The notes: generated by a model from the letters alone, not told the origin. Shown: positions 1-11,737, counted from the stretch's first letter. The stretch is 64,000 bases of DNA from Perilla frutescens (GCA_026008535.1 BRKX01000004.1:9015501-9079500), one strand, 5' to 3'. Numbers and translations are program-made.

Positions 1-34
1 AAATAATACTGAGCAAAAGTATCGTATGCACAAG

Positions 35-1929
35 TGTTGGTCCCGGGTGAGTCCGAATCAGTTTAGAAGGGGGTTAATAAACTGACTCCAAATTCTTAAA
101 ATAAGTGCGGAATGAATAGGTCCCTTGACTCGCGTAATGAAAACTTATCGGTGCACTTGATCAGTTGAGATGATCAGTTGCCTTAAAGTGCAACTTGTGT
201 GATGATGTGTGCAGTTATGAATATGCAACTGAAAAGCAATAAGGTGAGCACACACAAGCAGTTTATACAGGTTCGAAGCTTAAACTTCTACGTCATCTCT
301 TCCTTACTGAAAAAGGCAATTCACTATGCAATGGTAAAGTTTCTTTATTACAATTACATAGTGAAGATAATATGTTGAACCTGGCAAATGGCCATTTTAT
401 GAGTCACGACCTCCTTTTCAACTAGTGCTGTCCCAGAAACGGCAATTCTAACAAATATGGTTTCCTCAGCCGGTGTCGATAGCTCACACTTGCAATCCCC
501 TACTACTCGTTGGATAGATAAGGTGTTATTACCCATCTTTTTAAGGTTTTAGATCTCTTTCAATTTTCAAGAATACAATCTTGAATCTGGTATCAACTTA
601 TATACTCCTTTAGCTTGAGCTGGGTAGTTGATCGGTGTAATTTTAAACTGAGAAGCTTGCTCTTGCTGGACTTCTTCATTAGCTAGCTTGATGATGAGCG
701 ATCGGCATCTTCTTCTCAGTTGGGACTTTTGCAGTAGTTTAGCGTTTTGAACTTTGAGCTTTTCTGGAGAGAAAGTGAGCTCTTCTAATATCTGCTTTTT
801 AAGAATTTGACAATTCTTCTTGATCAGCAAAGTCTAATTTGCAAAATTTTGTTGGTAAAAGTCATGCTTATCACAAGTTAAATCACTCATCTTTTATAGA
901 TGGATGAGCTTGTGACCGTTTGTGAATCAACGAATGATCATAAATGATTCGTTGATTTTGAAATCCATTGAGGGGCTTTCTGATAATGTAGCCGTTGCAG
1001 TGCCTTTGTTCTCTGGCAAGCTTTTACTCCAAGATCTTGCTTGCATTAACTTCAAGATCTTCTTGTTGGCAGTTCAGGAAATTTTAATTTCCAGTTTCGG
1101 CTTCTGTCTTGATCTTCAGTTCTAAGCTTCAGCTGGCAGTTGTGATCTTCAGTTAGGGCATATCCTTAGCTGGCAGTTTTGGGCTCTAGCTTGTTGCTTT
1201 TGGAGCTTCATTTTGGTTTTCTTCAGCCGGTAGTTCTGAACTGACATTTTTCTTCAGCTGGTATTCTGAACTAGTACTTTTTGTTAGCTGGTACTCTGAA
1301 CTGGTACTTTCTTCAGCTGGTATTCTGGACTGGTGTTCCTTTAGCTGGTACTCTGAACTACTACTTTCTTCAGCTGGTATTCTGGAGTGGTGTTTCTTCA
1401 GCTGGTACTCTGAACTGCTACTTTCTTCAACTGGTATTCTGGACTGGTGTTTCTTCAGCTGGTACTCTGAACTGCTACTTTCTTCAGCTAGTACTCTGAG
1501 CTGGCACTTTCTTCAGCTCACGAACTATAGACTGAAATGCCTTAATCGGCATGTATACCATTTCGACCCTGATGGTCAGTTGGTATTTTGAACTTGTCAG
1601 TTTCACTCTTCTGACAGCCTGCATCTTCAGTTTATTTGACTTACTAACTGATTTAGTAATCAATCTTCTGATTTTCTTCTTTTCGCAGTACTTGGCTAGA
1701 TTTGATCTGTTTCTCTTTTTTTCTTTTCATTTTTTATTCATTTTCTTTTTCTTTCTATTTTTTTCTTTAGATTGAGCATTTTTTGGCTTTGCTTAGCTCA
1801 ATCTTTTGTTTGATCAATGACGGTTTTCTGCTTAATTTTCTTTCAGTTTTTAAAAGCATTTTGACATGTTTTGACATTTCATCAAAATCACAATAGGGAT
1901 TAGGTAACTCTTGATAGTTTTTTCTAACA
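35..1929 (-). repeat. 3' LTR of the minus-strand Copia element
   Basis: On the minus strand the LTR starts TGTTAGAAAA just after a polypurine tract and ends GGGACCAACA, giving the TG...CA ends of an LTR, about 1.9 kb long. A PPT immediately upstream (AAAAAGGGGGAAAT) fixes the start. The far end at 35 is placed from the TGTTGG/CCAACA terminus and is less certain. It contains a tandem repeat (1244-1520) and a short minus ORF at 830-567 that looks coiled-coil-like but has no recognised function. Confidence 0.6.
1244..1520. repeat. Minisatellite, about 57-60 bp unit
   Basis: The phrase TTCAGCTGGTACTCTGAACT recurs with small changes roughly every 29 bp. Pairs of these form a higher unit of about 57-60 bp, present about 4-5 times. 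Translated on the plus strand the unit repeats every 19-20 residues, which shows the periodicity; that ORF is not a gene. The array lies inside the LTR. Confidence 0.85.
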
Positions 1930-1945
1930 ATTTCCCCCTTTTTGA
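1930..1945 (-). other. Polypurine tract (plus-strand primer site)
   Basis: The minus strand reads TCAAAAAGGGGGAAAT directly before the LTR start TGTTAG. This is the standard 3' PPT of plant Copia elements, preceded by a 'GACATCATCAAAAAGGGGG' context common in such elements. Confidence 0.75.
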
Positions 1946-3110
1946 TGATGTCAAAACCTGGCAAAATTGAGCAATGATGATGAAAAAACTGATTTGAGAA
2001 TTTTTTAAGTTGTGTAAAAGAGATACACAATTAAGCATAGGAAAACCTTTGAGTAGCTAAGAAACTGTTTTGCATAAATTGATTAGATTATTCTCAATCT
2101 ACAACAGTTTTGCCTTTTCCTTTTTTATATTTTTCTTCTTCAGTTTCTTGCTTTTCTCTCTTCAACTACATCTCCCTTCAACTTTATCTCCCTTCAGCTT
2201 CTCCACCAGTTGCTAGATTCTCCTATTTCTCTAGCATTCATCCAGACATTCCCTCATGCTTCCCCTTGAGGCTGATGGCTCTCTTCTCTTTAGCTTTTCT
2301 CCAGGCATCCCCCATGCTTCCCCTTGAGGCCGATGCCTTTCTTCTCTAGCAGTTTCAACAGTCATCATTTCTTCCCCCTGAGGCTGCTCTTTCTCCTGAC
2401 ACTGTGCTGCTTCCCTTTGAATCTCATCCTAGAGACTCATGATTTTTCTCTAGCAATTTCAACAATCCTCATTTCTTCCCCTTGAGGCTGCTCTTCCCCC
2501 TGAAACTGCGCTGCTTCCATTTAAATCTCATCCCACAGATTCATGATTTTTCCATCATTATTGTTCTCATTTTTCTCATCTTCCCCTCTTTTGGCATCAT
2601 CCAAAAGGGTGTGTGTTTGAAGATCAAGTGATGGGATAGGGATATGTGGAAGAAAGTTGAAGGTAGTAGCGAGGTTACCTTCATATGGAGATGGATATGA
2701 GATATGTTGTATAGGGGAGGGTAGCGAGTTGAATGCTTCTTCAATTGGCATGAATTAACCAAGATCTGGGAGTGGAGATAGATCTTGAATATTAGTAGTT
2801 AGTGTGGCCAAGCTGGTGAAGAGTTCTTCAGTTGGTGAGGGTTACATGAATTCTAGTAGAATGGAGGATGAGTTGAATGGTTCATTGAATGGCAGTGGAG
2901 CTTCTGGTGGAACTTGGCGTTGGATTCGTTGTATCATTGAATCCATGATCTCCGAAATGGTTGGAGATGATGTGAATGGATTTTTCATCCAGTTCCTGCT
3001 CCAGATTCCTTCTTGGCTTCAAAAGTATTTTCTCTTTGCTTAGAGTAGTTGAAACATAACTGCGTCGTCAACTTAAAATCTTCATAAATGCCATCGGAGA
3101 TATCTCTTTA
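1946..3110. repeat. 3' untranslated region of the Copia element, with a direct repeat
   Basis: No credible gene is visible. Two adjacent, imperfect copies of a segment of roughly 105 bp lie at about 2342-2446 and 2450-2553, both carrying TTTCTTCCCC, GAGGCTGCTCTT and TTCATGATTTTT-like landmarks. Shorter repeats of CCCTTGAGGC occur just upstream. Minus-strand reading frames here (2751-2521) are acidic and low-complexity and may be the decayed C-terminus of accessory ORF copy III. Confidence 0.5.
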
Positions 3111-3114
3111 GTTA

Positions 3115-4215
3115 TTAGAAAATGGAGGAGTTATAACTCTCAATAAGGCTGAACTTGCTGTAAAGCAAGTGTTCGAGAGTTTGTTGGAAGTCTTCTTCAA
3201 TACCATCCATGGAGTTGGTAGCAGCTGGCTGTGAGTCGGCTGGCATGGTCGACTGACTTCTCATCGTGTCAGTTTCAAACACTGGACGTTTTCCTTGGTG
3301 GTGGTCCGTCAGTTTATCTTGAGCAGTTGCATCATAATTAGTCAGAGTGGCTAGTAGCTTCTTCTTGTATATGCCAAAAGGCTTCAAGTTGGCCTTTCTT
3401 TTTACATATACCGTGGGGAGAAAATCTCTTCGGTCGATCAACTCGCCATAAGGTAGGGGAGTGTGGATTTGATCACAGATTATTCAGCTTAGCCAATTGA
3501 TAAATCCGAGCTTCTCCTTGAATGTGCCAGATATGTGGTCGAACTGAACTCTTTAAACATTGAGGCGGAGTTGAGACAACACAAATGATGCCCAGTCTAC
3601 CTTGAATCTGTAGTGTATAAGAGCCATTATGTGAGCATTCTCGGCACTAAAGTGGATATAGTCGAAGTTTCCTCGAAGGTAGTGAATTACTATATCCAGG
3701 AGATAAATGAACTCCTTTGGTAGGCTGTCCTTCAGTCGATGAGTATAGTTATGATGCTCAACATTAGAAAACTTCTAGGTATTCCACAGTAGTTGCTAGC
3801 TCGGCATTGAGACTTGGTGCACTTCCTGTCCTCTTCCAAGGAAATTGAGTGTGTCCATCATGGTGTCTTTGGTGATCGTAATCACATGATTGCCTACTGA
3901 TGAGAGGATGTTGTCGCCGATGATTTGAGCGTTTTTGTAGAATTCTGCAACAAACTCAGGGAAACATCTCTTCTGTTCTGGAGAGATCGTGAGGAACTGG
4001 AGTAGACTAGTTTCCCCAAGTGTACGGACTAGCCGATGGTGGCCTTCAGCTGATAATCGCTCTTTCAGATAATCCAGTTTGAGGAACTTGTCTCTTTGTA
4101 TGTTTAAGACAAGTCGTGCTAGATTCATGCTTTGGTTTTCGATCTCCATTCTGCAAGATTTGAATGAAGTTAGGAGAATGGAATGGAGAGAGAGACAGAG
4201 AGTGTTGCAAAGCAA
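3115..4215 (-). pseudogene. Accessory ORF copy III (plant retroelement-associated protein)
   Basis: Read from 4215 down, the first open segment (about 139 aa, likely Met at 4147) contains FVAEFYKNA, then IITKD-type TITKDTMMDTLNFLGRG. This matches in order the FYLNS/VTDESLGNMFELPTRG block of copy I and the EFLLQAQ/ITKDTVAEVFQLPKKG block of copy II. It is like the 'putative plant transposon protein' group found after pol in SIRE-type elements. After a stop at about 3796 the homology continues in other frames to the open segment 3441-3115. Function is unknown; the family is usually seen only in retroelement contexts. Multiple stops make it a pseudogene. Confidence 0.6.
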
Positions 4216-5300
4216 TGCAAGGAGAGATATGAAGATAGTGAAGTGAATTTGATCAATTTCTTCTTTGCATTTAAATTAGGCTTTGCATGCATGAATATCG
4301 AGATGCACTCGATTACTCTCTAGCTGATTAGCTGTTGGATTTGATTGAAGGTCACCTAAGTAAATATTATGCAAATCTCAGCCGTCTACATTTTTGGCAG
4401 CCATTTTGATCAGCGGTTGAGATCTCACACATTTGAAAATGGGGTAGTTGCCATAAATAGCAAAATATTTTCTGCGGGATTTTTCTATTTATATCTCTCA
4501 AGCTATCAACTCTTTTCTACTTTAGTAGATGATTTTGCTCAGAAGTATTAAAGATAGCATTTAGTGAGAGATCATCCCATTTTGAAATTATAACTGTTGC
4601 ATTATGATAAAGAAATTTTATTTGATCACAACGGTAATAATTTAGAATAAGTTTTAAAAGAATGAATAATTCAAAAACTTATCCTGTGTTAGTTGGGATA
4701 CAATCTAATTGATGGCTTGTGTTGTGAACTGATGATGTGGCAGTTGATCAATCAGTTCGGCCATTCCTTCTGCTTTGCCCTCGTAACTGATTTATCTCTG
4801 AACTGATGAAGTCAGTATCTGAACTACTGAATCAAATCTCAGTCAGTTTCCTCTTCTTAATGGGGCGAACTGGATACTCTTCACTGCTTTCCTCCGAGCA
4901 GTTTAATCGCTTCCTTTTTTATGCAGATCCAGTTTCTCTTTACAGCTTCTTTGGACTTACTTTTCTCATGGATTGATTCAGTTGGTTGGTTACAACTGAT
5001 GAGACTATTCGCCTTGTATGTGAATTTCTCTTGTGATATGGCTTGAACTAATATTCTTGAGAATTCAGTTAGGCAGTCTTCAAGCTTGATGTGATTAGAG
5101 GAGTGGCATATCTCTTGGATAAGAGATTGGGTGATGTGGCAGTGTCTTCATCATCATATTCTCGACTTGCTACAATTAGAGTAAGCAGTATATCCCTTTG
5201 TATTTGCTCAGTTGTAGGTTCAGTTGGTCGAGGCGGCTCAGTTGACTGATTTGACAGGTTGTCAAAGTTCAGTTTTCGGCAGAGGGGGCTGGTTGAGCAG
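4216..5300 (-). promoter_or_regulatory. Spacer upstream of accessory ORF III with TATA-like site
   Basis: No gene is visible. On the minus strand, GATATAAATAG lies near 4489-4499, roughly 280-350 bases before the ORF III start codons. The stretch 4360-4640 shares scattered landmarks (CAACGG, GTTGCCAT, TTGATCAC) with 9720-9960 upstream of copy I, suggesting that the duplicated unit included its own upstream region. The rest (4680-5300) is dense in CAGTT/AACTG words. A promoter is inferred, not shown. Confidence 0.35.
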
Positions 5301-5329
5301 TTGGTTAGCTGATTAACTGCAACTACTTC

Positions 5330-6715
5330 TTAAGCCATAATGTCACTTCTCAGCTTAGCAAGTAGGGCAGTTGGAGGAATTTTGTTGACAAGTTGGTGGC
5401 TCATAATCCTCTGAACTTGCACAATAGTTGGAGGAAATGGATTTGAAGATTCGATCCATTTTAGGCTCCAAGTTTTTTCTCTTTGCCAGAAACTCATGCC
5501 GTGTAAGGCAGTGATCAAGAAATGAGACTGGATGGATATTGAATGTCTTCACTTGAACTAGTAGAAATACTGGTGCAGTTGCTTAAATAACTCTTGATCT
5601 TGCATAGCCACAAATGCAAATTGAGTGAGAAGTAAATCGGATACTTCTTTCTTTGCACTCTTGGCTGCATATTCACCACTGTAAAAAGTGCGAATATTTT
5701 TTTCCGTTAGTTAGAGAGGAGGGCAAGTACTCCTGAAGTAATCGGCTCTATAATTTGGATGGGGGATTCCAATGAATGGAATAAGCTCATCTGGCTCAGA
5801 GCAAACTTTGAAATCAGCTGATGATCCATTCTTTAAAACTGGTGACAGAACGACATTGACAGTTGAGTTGCTTGAGGTTGTGGCACTTGTCTTGGCCTTG
5901 GTCCTCCCTTTCTTCTTGAGTGACTGAAGATGAATGCACCATTTCTTAAGAATCCAGTCTGAGACAAGGACTAGTAAAGCATCATCATTTGGCAGCTTCA
6001 GGATGTCTTCAATCATCTTGCTCGTCTTGAGAACAAGTCCCACCATAGACTTCAATTTCCCTGTTCTTTTTGAGTCGGAGGCTTTGAGGACTTGAAGCTT
6101 GACTTAAGAAAATACAAACTCTGCCCAGTTTGTTTCTCGTCCTTCAGCTAGGTTAATCATCACCTTGTACCTCTCTTGAGTTAGCTGACTCAAGCTTTCG
6201 ATGGCTCCAAACATCATCTTGTTTGTGATGTAGAGCAAAACTCCAAACTCTGGCTTCAAATCAATTTTAACTGTGGTAAAACTGAATGTCTTTATGCAAG
6301 TGGAAGCTTTCCAGTTTCTCCAGTGTGGTTCAACTGCTTCACTCAACTCTTGAACTGTTGCTCCTTTCTTTGGAAGTTGAAAAACTTCAGCAACTGTGTC
6401 TTTAGTTATCTTTATCGATTGACATTGAATAACTGAGAATATTTCCTTGCCATTTGCACTCACTTGTGCTTGAAGAAGAAATTCACTCATCAAGTTTTGT
6501 CTGAAAAATCTTGGTGGTGTTTTCAGGTAGTAAAGAATTCCTGTCTTGTGAAGATTAACAAGCAGGTTTGGGCTATTTGACTTATGGAGGATTTCCTGGA
6601 ACTTCTTCCTTTCAAGAAATTTATTTCTCAACATTTGTCTTTTGAAGGAATTTGAGTAGCTAGGGGATTCTGCCATTGAAAAAATTTGGCTACAATTTCT
6701 TATTGAGAGAATCAA
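5330..6715 (-). pseudogene. Accessory ORF copy II
   Basis: The open segment 6715-6104 (203 aa, internal Met at 6674 beginning MAESPSYSNS) is followed, after a stop, by 6055-5711 (114 aa, ending DYFRSTCPPL) and by further pieces to 5330. Landmarks in order are EFLLQAQ, IKITKDTVAEVFQLPKKGAT, then IPHPNYRADYFRSTCPP, TEKNIRTF, then LHGMSFWQREKTWSL. The last three have direct counterparts in copy I (ADYFRSTCPPM, TEKNIRAF, FHEMSFWKREEEWSL), which proves the two are homologous. Stops between the segments mark it as a pseudogene. There is no recognisable catalytic motif and the role is unknown. Confidence 0.65.
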
Positions 6716-6859
6716 ATAGAGGAGACTCTTGAAATGATTTTAAAGGTAAAAGCTTTGTTGACTTGACATTTATCAATAAAATAAAGATTTTATTGATCAA
6801 AAAGAGATTAATAGACTAAGTTATAAGAAGAAAACTTAGAGATTCTAATCAGTTGAGCT

Positions 6860-9603
6860 TGATCAGTCTCTAATCCTTCTTGTGCTCAGGCTTCCTTCTT
6901 TTAGCTTCAGGCTCACCAATTTGTCGCTGTTTGATGGCTCTACTTCAGTTGGTTGAGCTCCAGCCTGAGATTGCAGCATTTTGATGAGCTCACTGTGCAG
7001 CTTGAGCTGTTGCTGCATACTGCGAATTAGTTCTTCATGAAGAACTGTGAATTGAACAGTGGAGCTTTTAGGCTGTTCTTGAAACTGGACTGCAGCTGCT
7101 GCTTCCTCAAGGAGAATTAAGGTATCTTCATCAAATTGTAGTTCATCACCCCGTGATGTAACTTCTTCTCCATCTTCAGTTCATTCGATTTCTTCACAGA
7201 GAACTGTCCTCGACTGCTCAGGATTTTCCAGATTTTCTATCTCTCCGTTGCTCTTCTCCCGTGGCGTGGCTGGTGTTACAAGTTGAAACTTTAGTTGATT
7301 TGGATCCACATACACTACTATAGCTAGTGAACCCGTATGGCCTTGCTGCTCATCCAACTGATCAGTTAGATCTTCTAGGATTATCTTCTCATCAACTTGA
7401 GTAGTTGGAACTTCTACTGAGGGGTCAAACTGAGAGATTGCCTTGACAAGTATGGCAAGCGGTAGTCGAATAAACAACTTTCTTAGTTTATTCGCATCCT
7501 TAGTTTTCTCAGTTGCTGGAGCGTTTTCAGTTGGCTCATCAATTTGAGTTGCTTGTGACTCTGCCTGCCCCTCAGGCTGCATAAACTGCTTAGTTGGCCC
7601 TTTTGTTTGTCCTTCAGTTGGTCGAACTGGTGATCTGAGCATCTCTTCATACTCCCAATTACTTGTGAACGTATCAGTTGTCTCTTCATTTGCTGATTGG
7701 TTTTCGGGGGAGTCTGAAATGAGATTGATTTCCACTTATTTTGTGAAATGTGTTTCTCTTAGAGATTCATCGATAAGGTCCTCCACTGGTGTTTGCTCTT
7801 CTCTTGCTGATGGAGTTTCAGATTGTGGCTCGGACTGATCTTTCTTCAATTCATCATAGATCCATCTTTGTAGAGTTAGCCATTTCTTGCTTTCCTTTTC
7901 TATGGAATAAGTTGGAGGCTTGATCCCCTTATGATCACAGATTTCACTGAATACATTCTCCATTGATCCTCTGGATGGTTCTGAGTAGATTTTTAGCAGG
8001 TGCAATTGTCTTTTCAGGTCTCTGCTTCTCATAGCTCCTGCATTCTTGCTGCTTGTCCACCACAAACTCCATTCCTCTTCCCTCTTCCAGAAACTCATTT
8101 CGTGGAAAGCTAGCAAGGAGAGAAATTGATCGGTTAGATAAACATGTCGCCATAGAAACCAGTATAGATACCTGGTCAATGTGTTGAACAATTCTTCATG
8201 ACCAGATAGTTCTGAGGCGTAGTGTTGGGCTGTATATTGATTAGTTATCTCTTCAGCCCATCTTTTGATGTCTTTTCCTTTTGAGAAGGCTCTAATGTTT
8301 TTTTCAGTCTGTGCCATCGGAGGACATGTGGACCTGAAGTAATCAGCTCCAGTTCCTTCATGTGGTATTCCTCTTTCAAGGATTAGATCTCTTGGATTGG
8401 CGCATGGAGCAAGATCTTCAATAGTGAGGTTTGGAGGAATAGTTGGATCTAAAACTTCACTGTCCTCCTTTCTCTTTGATGTCTACATTGGCTTAGTCAT
8501 TCTCTTCATTGCTTAACTAGTCTGCTTCTTACTCTGAACTGATTTGGTGATTGGTCTTCCTTTAGGCTCAGTTTCAATGTCAGCTTCAGTTGTGGCTGCT
8601 CCAGATTGGTCAGTTGGTGACCTTGTTCTGGCTGTTATGCTGGTTCCAGCTCCAGTTGCAGCTGCTTGAGCTTCACCTTCAGCTGCATTTTGTTATTTAA
8701 AAATTTCATATTCAGAATCTGAAGAGTCATTCATTGCAGTGTCAGTTGCTTGCTGTTTTCCTTTTCCTTCAGCTGCAAATCCCTTCTTTCTAGATCGGGT
8801 TGACTAAACTGATTTAGTTTCTTTGATCTTAACTGATTGGGTGGAGGCTGGGATGAAGTCTCATCTACTTATCAGTTTGAAGTCTGTCTCTTCACTCATC
8901 AATTCTGGAAACTGCTTCTCCAGGATCAAGCTGACCCGATTGAGATAGCAGATGTGTTATGGAAATTCATTGATCCTTCCTTTATCTTCAATAAGCAGTA
9001 CAAATTTTAGTTGATGTCCAGTTAATCGTCAACTGCTACGCAGGCTTTGTACTTTGGCTTGGACATTTCTGAATGACTGCCGGTAGTTCCAATTATCATC
9101 TTTGCTATAACCGATACTACAATTTGATATTCATCCTTGAAGCAGGAAATGAAATGGTTGTTCTTGTAAGGTATTTTTGAACCTTCTTTCTTCCATAGCT
9201 TGTAGGTCCTATCCTTATTGACATCTGTATCATCAAGATTAAGTCCCCTGGTTGGCAGCTCAAACATATTCCCAAGAGACTCATCAGTGACTCTGAACCG
9301 TCATTCTCTGACTCTGGTTGTGATTTCCAAGGACTCTTTCATGCTTTTTGAGTTGAGATAGAACTCGGCGACAGCTTTTCGGTATACTCATTTTGGAGTA
9401 ACTTCCATAAATGTCTTGAGATTTGACCGGTACAGCTTAGAAATAATCTCACCACTGAGTGTTGAGTTGTTGCAGTTGCAAGAGAACACCGCTGGATCAA
9501 AGAACTTTTCCCTATACAGCTTTTCACAGAAGACAGTGGAGTCTTCTCCAGTCAGTCGAAAGTTGTATATCTTACGAGTGTGGTGACCAATAACTTGAGC
9601 CAT
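6860..9603 (-). pseudogene. Accessory ORF copy I
   Basis: The copy nearest to pol starts at Met 9603 (MAQVIGHHTRKIYNF). A stop follows the segment 9603-9388, and the reading then continues through 9267-9022 (GNMFELPTRGLNLDD ... KNNHFISCFKDEYQ), a low-complexity Gln/Lys/Ser-rich zone with stops (9000-8330), the segment 8330-7736 (STCPPMAQTEKNIRAF ... FHEMSFWKREEEWSL) and an acidic tail 7735-7181 that runs on to about 6860. The ATG at 8317 lies inside the STCPPM phrase shared with copy II, so it is internal and not a true start. The full protein would have been of the order of 800-900 aa. The family is unnamed to me beyond its association with SIRE-type elements. Confidence 0.6.
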
Positions 9604-10496
9604 GATCTTTCGAGAATTGATTGTTTTAGTAAGATTGAAGATTTTTAGCTCAATGGGTAAAATGAGATCTGGAGAATAAGTCGGCAGCTAGGGTAAAACA
9701 TGTTTTGGGATTTTCAACTGACCTATTTATGAGAGGGTGAGGCTTATCCAACGGTTGAAAAAGTCTCAAGTTCAGCGAATCTGATGGTTCAGATTTGGTG
9801 CGAAGGAGGTGGCTGAAGAATCACTTCGACTTCTAAAATATATCCGTTGAGAGTAAATAAAGAAAGAGGAAGTGGGTCCAACGGTAACATTTGATTGCCA
9901 TATTATTATTACCGTTCCCTTAAGTAAATTGAATTTGAACTTATCTGTTCATTTATCTCTCCTGAGCTTCCGTATGGCCTTTGATCTGCTGACGTCATCA
10001 GATGACTTGGCTGCATCTGGTGATCTCCAGTTGGTTCGATCAGTTCTCAACTGATGTATCTTCAGTTCAGACCCTTCCTCAGCTCAGATGGCTTCCAGCT
10101 CTTCCTCTAGTGCAACTGCTTATTTCAGCTTATTATGAGCTGTCTCCTTCAGTTTGAACTTATTGGACTTTTGACTAGTTCCAGTTCCCTTGATTTCTTA
10201 GCTTCTTGCCTCACATCATTTTACAAGTTTTCCAGCTTGCTTTTCCTTTGAACTGATGGTTTGATCAGTTTCGGACCCTTTGCTGACTGAATTGATGCTC
10301 TTTCAGTTCAGTTTCCAACTTCTCCTCAATTCTTCTCATCAGTTGTAGTTATCTTCTGCACTCTCTCATTCAGTTAATCATCTTCATCTTCTGAAGCTAG
10401 TTCCAATAATCCAAGTTGGATGTATAACTCCACGAATCTTGCTTCTGGAAATGGCTTTGTGAAGATATCAGCTATCTGATTCTCTATATTGATATA
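9604..10496 (-). other. Spacer between RNase H and accessory ORF I
   Basis: No gene is visible. On the minus strand a TATA-like CATAAATAGG lies near 9723-9732, about 120 bases before the accessory ORF start, followed upstream by CAACGGTT/ATCCGTTGAG words that resemble the spacer before copy III. The segment 9970-10490 is again rich in CAGTT/AACTG words. Confidence 0.35.
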
Positions 10497-10780
10497 TTAA
10501 ATGCATATGTCCTTTTTTTCAATGTGATCTCTGATGAAGTGGTGTCTTATGTCAATGTGCGTTGTTCTTAAATGTAGAACTGGATTTTGAAAAATTGCAA
10601 TAGCACTATTGTCATCGCAGAAGATAGGTACTTCGTCAGTTTCGACCTTGTAATCCTTCAACTGCTGCTTCATCCAGAGTATCTGTGCACAGCAGCTTCC
10701 AGCAGTTACATACTCCACTTCAGTTATTGATGTGGCGATTGAGTGTTGCTTCTTGCTGAATCAGGATATCAGTTTGTGTC
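10497..10780 (-). pseudogene. Copia RNase H, C-terminal part
   Basis: The minus-strand frame reads SKKQHSIATSITEVEYVTAG, then CCAQILWMKQQLKDY, IFCDDNSAIAI and THIDIRHHFIRDHIEKKDI. These are the standard landmarks of the Ty1/Copia RNase H: the acidic residue of EVEY, the aspartate of FCDDNSA, and the HIDIRHHFIRD block. One in-frame stop lies upstream of SKKQ and the sequence ends abruptly at 10780 against the inserted LTR. RNase H degrades the RNA strand during reverse transcription. Here it is only a remnant. Confidence 0.9.
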
Positions 10781-11724
10781 TGTTAGTGCCATCTGCACTC
10801 AAGAGTTCGAGATTGTTATGATCTGTATGGCAATATCAAAAGAACACAAAAGGTTTTGGTTATTCATGTTCGAATAACATGTTCTGGACATTACTGTGAA
10901 CATTCCGCTGCCAATCTGATTGAAGATCAAGACATGTACTTAATCCTGTTCATGAACATGATCATGTACATGGCTGTCTAGAGAGTTTACAAGAAACATG
11001 CCATGCTAGATTTAAAGAGTTGAAGCTGCAGATTCAAGATGGATGTTTCAGAATAGAAGTTATCTTGTTCGTGATGAAGATAAAAGAAGGAAAGAAGGAT
11101 TTCTATTCAAGGAAGACATCTAAACTAGGAATGTCCGAATTAATTAAGGAAAGTTTCCTTGTTGATTCCAAGTCAAATTAGGACTTCTGATTACCTTGTT
11201 AAGGCTATGTCTTTAATCTATAAATAGCCTATAATCAGACTAGTTTAGTATGCACGCATACACGAATACACATAACTGATTAGTGACTCTAAAAGACTTC
11301 AAGTTTGAAGCATTAGGTATTCGGTATTGTTAGACTAGAGTTGATCTTTTGATCATTCTTTTTCTATTCTGTGTTTAAATCTGTTTTATACACACTTAGA
11401 GGAGTCTCGGGAGAGATTTTCTATGGGAACTAGAGGGATTCTAGGTTGTGAGGGAAGTTCACAATTTAGTTCAATGTTGTAGTGGGTAGAAAAGGGGTCG
11501 AGTGACGGGAGTCATCATGTAATAGCCTTTGTAACCATTCAACGGAGTAGTGAACTATTTCTCACGAACTTGTGAAGTCCCCCTGACGTAGATCAATTGA
11601 TCAAACAGGGTTACCAAGCTCATGCCATTTACTTGCTTTTAATTTATATATTCTGACCTTAAATGTTCACAACAATGTACATATACATGATGATGAACAT
11701 GATTGCATAGTTTATGTAACTTCA
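10781..11724 (+). repeat. 5' LTR of the plus-strand SIRE-like Copia
   Basis: It starts TGTTAGTGCC at the break in the minus-strand RNase H and ends near TGTAACTTCA, before a tRNA-Met-type primer site. It contains a TATA-like CTATAAATAGCC (about 11217-11228), and its 3' half (TTGATCAAACAGGGTTACCAA and flanks) is similar to 52960-53010 in the LTR at 51875-53128. The two LTRs differ in length and sequence, so they may not belong to one insertion. Confidence 0.65.
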
Positions 11725-11726
11725 AT

Positions 11727-11737
11727 TAGTACCAGAG
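11727..11737 (+). other. Primer binding site (degenerate)
   Basis: TAGTACCAGAG resembles TGGTATCAGAG, the complement of the 3' end of initiator tRNA-Met used by most plant Copia elements, with two or three substitutions. Confidence 0.5.

Larger units (their letters stand above)
35..10780 (-). mobile_element. SIRE-like Ty1/Copia element, 3' part, truncated
   Basis: Read on the minus strand, this stretch gives the RNase H end of a Copia pol (10780-10497), a spacer, three accessory ORF copies, a polypurine tract (1945-1930) and an LTR (1929-35). This order (pol, extra ORF region, PPT, LTR) is that of the SIRE/Maximus lineage of plant Copia elements. The upstream gag, protease, integrase and RT are absent because the sequence switches at 10780/10781 to the 5' LTR of another element on the plus strand. 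All ORFs carry stops or frameshifts, so the element is dead. The lineage assignment rests on layout and remembered family features. Confidence 0.75.

Noticed and set aside
1281..1499. 72-aa repeat protein
   Set aside because: Translation of the minisatellite in the LTR. It lacks any context of a gene.
7736..8317. Independent gene starting at Met 8317 on the minus strand
   Set aside because: The preceding codons (ADYFRSTCPP) are conserved in copy II of the accessory ORF, so this Met is internal to a longer frame.
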